In this document: in pieces, positions 59,583 through 64,000 of the stretch
Position numbering within the stretch: the stretch's first letter is position 1
Layout of the letters: each line of letters opens with the position of its first letter
Origin: CALBPI01 sp038531945
GTDB taxonomy: Bacteria; Pseudomonadota; Gammaproteobacteria; Steroidobacterales; Woeseiaceae
Length of the DNA stretch: 64,000 nucleotides
Assembly (NCBI GenBank): GCA_038531945.1
Contig: JBCBBH010000005.1
Span: 186,001 to 250,000, forward strand
Direction of reading: 5' to 3'
Notes under the pieces: generated by a model
Told to the model about the DNA's origin: nothing
Databases searched by the model: none
Seen by the model: the letters and a program-made list of their open reading frames with translations, nothing else
Program-made: the position numbers and the translations under genes

Positions 59583-61393
59583 TGTCCGCTCTGCGTTATC
59601 ACGTTGCCGCGAGCAATCCCGCAAGCCACGAGTTCGAGGTTCAGATCCAGATTCCCGGCGAGTGGGTCGGCGACGATCTGACTCTGCGACTGCCAGCCTG
59701 GATTCCCGGCAGTTACATGGTCAGGGACTACGCGCGGCACGTGACATCCGTCGACGCATCTTGCGGTGCTGAGACGCTCTTCGTTGAGCGTATCGACAAA
59801 TCCAGTTGGCGCGTTGGAGGCCTAACGGAAGACGCCTCAGCCGACGTCAGGATTCAGCTGACGGTTTATGCGTGGGATCTTTCCGTGCGCGGTGCCCATC
59901 TCGACCAGCACCATGCGTATTTCAATGGTGCCTGTTTGTTTCCTGAGGTCGTGGGTTGGGACGGTGACATCGAGTTACAGGTTGCAACGATGCCGAAACT
60001 GCCGGAAGACGCGTGGGTTGCGACCGCGATGCGTCCCGTCGATGTGGATGTGCGAGGATTCGGTCGCTATGCGTGTGCGGACTACGACGAGCTTCTCGAT
60101 CACCCGGTAGAAATAGCACAGCAAACGAACATCGCGTTCTCAGTTGCTGGCGTGCCGCATCGACTAATTGTGCGTGGTGGCGGTGCGTTCGACGAAACGC
60201 AGTTGGCGCGGGACTGTGAACGCATTTTCGCGACACATCACGAACTGCTGGGGACGCCCGCCGATCTGGATCGATACGACGTGCTAGCGTACGCAGAAGT
60301 GGGTAGTTATGGCGGACTGGAGCATCGGTGGTCGACGAGCCTCGCGATAGGCGTCGATGATTTACCGCGCTCCGGTGCTGCGCATTCGGCCAGTGCGTAT
60401 CGGAAGCTGTTGGGACTGATCAGTCACGAATACTTCCACCTCTGGAATGTCCGGCGGCTGAAGCCAGCCGTATTCTCGCCGTTGGATATGTCGCGTGAGG
60501 TGCATACCCGATTGTTGTGGGTTTTCGAGGGCATCACTAGCTATTACGACGATCTCGCACTGGTGCGCAGCGGTGTCATCAGCCGCAAGGACTATCTTCA
60601 GTTACTGGCGCAGAACTTGACCCGTGTGTGGCGTACCCCTGGCAGACTCCGCAAGACACTCGCTGATTCGAGTTTCGATGCGTGGACACGCTTCTACAAA
60701 CAGGACGAAAACGCCCCAAATGCGATCATCAGCTACTACGCCAAGGGCGCAGCTATTGCGCTGGCGCTGGATCTTACGCTGCGTCTCAAAACTGAGGTTA
60801 CGCTCGACGATGTCATGCGTGAGTGCTGGCAGCGATTTTACGTCGATGGAAACGGTATGCCGGAGGATGGGCTGGAGTCCGTCGTGGCAGATCTCACGGG
60901 GAACGCGCTCGAGGGCTGGTTCGACCGCTACATTCGTGGTGTCGACGATCCGGACTTCGACGCGCTGCTTGTGCCATTCGGTGTCCGGTGGGCACTTCGG
61001 CCTTCGGCCGGGCCGACGGATACCGGCGGCATAAACCTGGCCAAACCTGTACCCAGTTATCTGGGTCTGCGTGTGGCCTCAGGGCAGACGCGAGTCGCTG
61101 CAGTGATCAAAGACGGTCCTGCGCAGCTTGCAGGTCTGTCTGCCGGCGATGAGATCGTCGCAATCAATGGATTCGAAGCCGATTCTGGTCGAGTGGAGCG
61201 TCTGTTGACGCAGTCCAGTCCAGGCCAGTCGGTTGCGTTGCACGTATTCCGGAATGCGAGACTGTTGCAGCTCGAACTGGTGCCGGAGCCTGCGGTGTCG
61301 GACACCGTCGTGTTGATGGAGCAGGAAACGTTAGACGACCGCGAGGCTACGCAACGCCTGGCGCACTGGCTCGCCGAGTCGCCCCACGTTTGA
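59582..61393 (+). CDS. M61 family glycyl aminopeptidase with PDZ domain
   Basis: 603 residues from ATG 59582, overlapping the previous stop. N-terminal beta domain with LPAWIPGSYMVRDYARHV, catalytic zinc motif SHEYFHLWNVRRLKP (His near 281), helical domain, and a C-terminal PDZ (AAVIKDGPAQLAGLSAGDEIVAING, about 500-570). No signal peptide, so cytoplasmic. M61 proteases remove N-terminal Gly or Ala. The 3' end overlaps the convergent msrQ by 47 bp. Confidence 0.9.
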   Translation: MSALRYHVAASNPASHEFEVQIQIPGEWVGDDLTLRLPAWIPGSYMVRDYARHVTSVDASCGAETLFVERIDKSSWRVGGLTEDASADVRIQLTVYAWDLSVRGAHLDQHHAYFNGACLFPEVVGWDGDIELQVATMPKLPEDAWVATAMRPVDVDVRGFGRYACADYDELLDHPVEIAQQTNIAFSVAGVPHRLIVRGGGAFDETQLARDCERIFATHHELLGTPADLDRYDVLAYAEVGSYGGLEHRWSTSLAIGVDDLPRSGAAHSASAYRKLLGLISHEYFHLWNVRRLKPAVFSPLDMSREVHTRLLWVFEGITSYYDDLALVRSGVISRKDYLQLLAQNLTRVWRTPGRLRKTLADSSFDAWTRFYKQDENAPNAIISYYAKGAAIALALDLTLRLKTEVTLDDVMRECWQRFYVDGNGMPEDGLESVVADLTGNALEGWFDRYIRGVDDPDFDALLVPFGVRWALRPSAGPTDTGGINLAKPVPSYLGLRVASGQTRVAAVIKDGPAQLAGLSAGDEIVAINGFEADSGRVERLLTQSSPGQSVALHVFRNARLLQLELVPEPAVSDTVVLMEQETLDDREATQRLAHWLAESPHV

Positions 61394-61982
61394 GGCGCCA
61401 CGCGAGACGCGCGCCCAAGAGCACAGACAAGATGAGCGCGTAGACCAGTGGTTCGGTGATGTCTTTTTTCACTTGCCACCAAAAATGCCAGACACCGAGA
61501 ATCCCAGCCGCGTACGCGCCATAGTGAATCTGCTGCCAGCGCTTGCCAAGCCTTCGCCGTGCGCCGGCGGTGGAGGTGACGGTCATCGCTAAGAGAATCA
61601 GGACCGCTGCGAAGCCCACGGTGATGTAGGGGCGCTTGACGATATCTTCGAGGATCGGCCCAAGTGCGAGACCTTGGTCGAGCACAAGGTATACGGTGAA
61701 ATGGAGTCCGACATAGAACGCTCCAAACAGACCGATCATGCGACGGAACCGGGTGATCCACACAAGTCCGGTCAATTTTCGCAACGGTGTGACTGCAAGA
61801 CCGAGCAGTAGAAACCTGAGGCCCCAGATTCCAAAGTGCTCGAGGAGTGCTTCAGCGGGGTTGGCGCCCAGTGATTGACCCGCAACATTGAAAATTCCAG
61901 CGATCGCAAGCCCGAACGGCACCAAGGCGGCCAAAAAGACCGCAGGTTTCAGCACAAAGCGCACGCGTTGGGTCGTGTTCAT
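61347..61982 (-). CDS. msrQ: MsrQ, heme membrane subunit of the MsrPQ system
   Basis: 211 residues with about six hydrophobic helices, YedZ-like ferric-reductase fold. Signatures: GIWGLRFLLLGLAVTPLRKLTG, R-R-M-I-G-L-F-G-A-F-Y-V-G-L-H-F, IHYGAYAAGILGVWHFWWQVK (heme His). It passes quinone-pool electrons to periplasmic MsrP. Nine base pairs after msrP stop, so one operon. Confidence 0.93.
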   Translation of the reverse strand: MNTTQRVRFVLKPAVFLAALVPFGLAIAGIFNVAGQSLGANPAEALLEHFGIWGLRFLLLGLAVTPLRKLTGLVWITRFRRMIGLFGAFYVGLHFTVYLVLDQGLALGPILEDIVKRPYITVGFAAVLILLAMTVTSTAGARRRLGKRWQQIHYGAYAAGILGVWHFWWQVKKDITEPLVYALILSVLLGARLAWRLKRGATRRASAPGVA

Positions 61983-61991
61983 GATCGTGAC

Positions 61992-62939
61992 CTAGAAGTT
62001 CCTGCGCAGGTCGAGTCCGGTATACAGATCGGCAACCTGATCGGCATAGCCGTTGAACATCAGAGTTTCCTGCTTCGGCGCGAAAAATCCGGCGCCGATC
62101 TTGCGTTCTCGCGCCTGACTCCAACGGGGATGGTCCACTTCTGGATTCACGTTCGCGTAAAAGCCGTACTCTCTCGCATTAGCGAGATTCCAACTGGTCG
62201 CCGGCTGTCGTTCGGTGAAGCGTATCCCGACGATCGACTTGATGCTCTTGAAGCCATATTTCCAAGGCACGATCAGTCGCATCGGAGCACCATTCTGGTT
62301 CGGCAGCACACGGCCATAGACGCCAACCGCCATGATCGTTAACGGATGCGTTGCCTCCTCGATCGTCAGCCCTTCACGATAGGGCCAGTCCAGAACGCTT
62401 GAGCGTTGTGCAGGCAGCATCTCGGTGTCGTAGATCGTCTCGAATGCCACGTATTTTGCGCGCGAGTTCGGCCGAAAGAACTTCACGATATCGGCCAGCG
62501 GAATGCCGACCCACGGGATCACCATGGACCAGGCTTCTACACAACGGAATCGATAAATACGCTCTTCCAAATCGAAGGGCTTGACGAAGTCTTCAAGGTT
62601 GAACTGACCGGTGATGTCCGCTTCGCCGCTGACTTCAAAACTCCACGGGCGAGGCTTCAGTTGGTTCGCATTTTTCGCCGGATCTGACTTTCCGAGACCC
62701 AGTTCGTAAAAGTTGTTGTACGAGGTTACTTCCTCAAACGTGTTCGGCGTCTCGTCCGTCGAAAGGTCGCTGCTCTGAACGCCTACAAGCTTACCCGCCG
62801 TAGGCAATGTAGCCGCGCGTCCACTGGCCGGAATCAACGCGGCACCTGCCAGGGCCGTGACGATGTCGCGGCGCGACACGTACGCTGACTCGCTGGTGAT
62901 TTCGCTGGGTTTGATACTTGCTGGGCGCCGAATCAACAT
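61992..62939 (-). CDS. msrP: MsrP, periplasmic methionine-sulfoxide reductase catalytic subunit
   Basis: 315 residues. A Tat signal with SRRDIVTALAGAALIP precedes the sulfite-oxidase-type Mo domain with the molybdenum-ligand Cys in YRFRCVEAWSMVIPWVG, then AYG-like and PWKYGFKSIKSIV. It repairs oxidised methionine in periplasmic proteins. The RRD and not the strict RR-x-F-L-K motif is seen, as is usual for MsrP. Confidence 0.94.
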   Translation of the reverse strand: MLIRRPASIKPSEITSESAYVSRRDIVTALAGAALIPASGRAATLPTAGKLVGVQSSDLSTDETPNTFEEVTSYNNFYELGLGKSDPAKNANQLKPRPWSFEVSGEADITGQFNLEDFVKPFDLEERIYRFRCVEAWSMVIPWVGIPLADIVKFFRPNSRAKYVAFETIYDTEMLPAQRSSVLDWPYREGLTIEEATHPLTIMAVGVYGRVLPNQNGAPMRLIVPWKYGFKSIKSIVGIRFTERQPATSWNLANAREYGFYANVNPEVDHPRWSQARERKIGAGFFAPKQETLMFNGYADQVADLYTGLDLRRNF

Positions 62940-62957
62940 GGCGGTCTCCGTTGAGTG

Positions 62958-63722
62958 TTAATTGGATGAGATCGGTGTGCCGTTCAGGCTCCAATCGTAA
63001 TCGGAGTAGCTGAACTTCCACGAATTGTTCTTCAGGCTGGTCGCGACATCCGGGTCATCGACATACGCCGCCAGAAAAGCTCCGAGGGAGCCACCGCCGA
63101 CCGCTTCAAATTCGTCGCCATACCATTTGAATATGCGCGACAGGCGCGCCGTGCGGTTGTCCGCATCGAATTGATTGCTGTCCGGGTTGTTGACGAAAGC
63201 ACGCGTGACCGCATCGAGTTCTGTGTCCAAACCGTCTGCCGTGTAAAGCTCGCTGCGCAGGGGCGGGCATGACTTGGAAGAGCAGACGATCGCGAAGTGA
63301 ATTCGTGGATCGCCTTCATTGATGATGCGCTCGTGTTCCAACTCGAACAACGACAACGACGTGTTGAACAGAGCGTACTGGCGGCGTTTGAAAAATCTGA
63401 GACGCCCCCAAATCGTCGATGGCGAAAAACCGTCGAGAATCCCCTGGATCGAGGTGGCGTTATAAGCGTTGATGTAGAACGCCAGCCGCGTCTGTTGATC
63501 GGCGTCTCTCGGCGGGGCGGTCGTCGCAAGACTCGCCATCATTTCGGCAAACTCGGCGGACGCCGCAAACGCCGGATAGTTGACGTTGCCCTCGTTGACG
63601 TCCGATGCCAGGAGTTCGGCAAATGGACTGAACACATCGTGCAAGTCGTCCGCATAACCGGTGCTGAACAGGCTCATGGTCAAAATCAGAGCGAGTGCCT
63701 TACCAGGGAATTTCCTGACCAT
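62958..63722 (-). CDS. DUF547 domain secreted protein
   Basis: 254 residues from ATG 63722 (MVRKFPGKALALILTMSLF), which gives a classic signal peptide cut near GYADD; ATGs at 63743 and 63755 are also in frame. The mature part has DUF547 signatures NVNYPAF, RLAFYINAYNATSIQ, DPRIHFAIVCSSKSCPPLR, ending with a W/Y-rich tail. Periplasmic, function unknown. Its start overlaps the SDR gene, and it precedes msrP by 18 bp, so possibly one transcript. Confidence 0.82.
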   Translation of the reverse strand: MVRKFPGKALALILTMSLFSTGYADDLHDVFSPFAELLASDVNEGNVNYPAFAASAEFAEMMASLATTAPPRDADQQTRLAFYINAYNATSIQGILDGFSPSTIWGRLRFFKRRQYALFNTSLSLFELEHERIINEGDPRIHFAIVCSSKSCPPLRSELYTADGLDTELDAVTRAFVNNPDSNQFDADNRTARLSRIFKWYGDEFEAVGGGSLGAFLAAYVDDPDVATSLKNNSWKFSYSDYDWSLNGTPISSN

Positions 63723-64000
63723 CCCAAGCAAAGAATTTTCCATTGTCTTCATCATTCAAATTTTCCAAAACGTTGGTGAGATGTTGCGCCGACGTGTCGG
63801 CATCAAACAACTGTTCCTTGGCAACGCCACCGCGAAAGGGCTCACTGAGATCCGTCGCAACCGTGCCAGGGTGCAGTGCGACGCACCGAATCTTCTTGTA
63901 GCGACGCCGTAACTCTATAGACATCGTTTTCGTCAGCATGTTCTGCGCCGCTTTCGATGCGCGGTAGCTATACCAGCCACCCAGTCTGTTGTCGCTGATA
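63700..64000 (-). CDS. Short-chain dehydrogenase, partial (5' end beyond window)
   Basis: About 100 residues to the TAA at 63700 with no start inside the window. The SDR active site Y-x-x-x-K is in GGWYSYRASKAAQNM, followed by the substrate/cofactor loop HPGTVATDLSEPF. An NAD(P)-dependent oxidoreductase of the classic SDR type, close to cell-cell-signalling CsgA-like members by the C-terminal FFAWDGQEIPW. Substrate unknown. Confidence 0.9.
   Translation of the reverse strand, partial: ISDNRLGGWYSYRASKAAQNMLTKTMSIELRRRYKKIRCVALHPGTVATDLSEPFRGGVAKEQLFDADTSAQHLTNVLENLNDEDNGKFFAWDGQEIPW

Noticed and set aside
1..64000. CRISPR array, tRNA, rRNA, IS or prophage
   Set aside because: I saw no regularly spaced repeats, tRNA-like cloverleaf in the short gaps, transposase, integrase or phage structural genes.

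Overview
The window is a compact, GC-rich (high-50s percent by eye) chromosomal segment from a Gram-negative bacterium. The organism is most likely a free-living, probably marine, gammaproteobacterium. Supporting this are lipobox lipoproteins, three TonB-dependent receptors, MsrP/MsrQ, a BepA-like M48 protease, a CpxA/CpxR-like pair, class III alcohol dehydrogenase and carotenoid desaturases. The genus cannot be fixed from the sequence. I see no tRNA, rRNA, insertion sequence, prophage or CRISPR array. Almost every base is coding, operons are joined by ATGA or TGATG overlaps, and the longest gaps are about 270 and 256 bp.

Layout. 1-7.4 kb: helical hypothetical, bepA-like and gloA operon (-), Spy-like periplasmic protein, MAPEG protein, uridine-kinase-like plus YeiH-like pair, sensor kinase/response regulator. 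7.5-14.5 kb: membrane TolB/TPR protein, MsbA-like ABC exporter, ilvE, azoR with a divergent LysR gene. 14.5-21.7 kb: carbohydrate block (GH13 lipoprotein and GH31 in one operon, RarD, GH42). 21.8-26.9 kb: glpD, saccharopine-dehydrogenase-like oxidoreductase, Bcr/CflA-like MFS pump, S. aureus-type class I aldolase. 26.9-34.3 kb: a GNAT and ATP-grasp pair divergent from a P450-crtD operon, which converges on crtI; then a multi-TM protein. 34.3-45.9 kb: arsI-arsR, a small membrane protein, a PQQ-type sugar dehydrogenase lipoprotein, TonB receptor, frmA, an FAD-linked oxidase behind a riboswitch, sdaA with a MarR-like regulator, dps, GNAT, GST and an orphan solute-binding protein. 45.9-53.8 kb: beta-helix lipoprotein and two large TonB receptors. 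53.9-64 kb: ribA-like, DUF5916, GST, ctlX and a DDAH-like enzyme, M61 peptidase, msrQ-msrP, DUF547 protein and a truncated SDR gene.

The most striking non-coding signals are three. (1) A c-di-GMP-I (GEMM) riboswitch sits in the leader of the FAD-linked oxidase gene at 40126, with a plausible terminator/antiterminator switch behind it. (2) Four tandem 11-bp PhoB-like half-sites lie upstream of the beta-helix lipoprotein and TonB receptor locus, suggesting a phosphate-starvation uptake system. (3) Perfect palindromes lie at the crtI promoter and in the marR-sdaA/dps divergent region. These, with the carotenoid P450/CrtD/CrtI block and the uncharacterised ATP-grasp/GNAT pair, are the best places to look for new biology.
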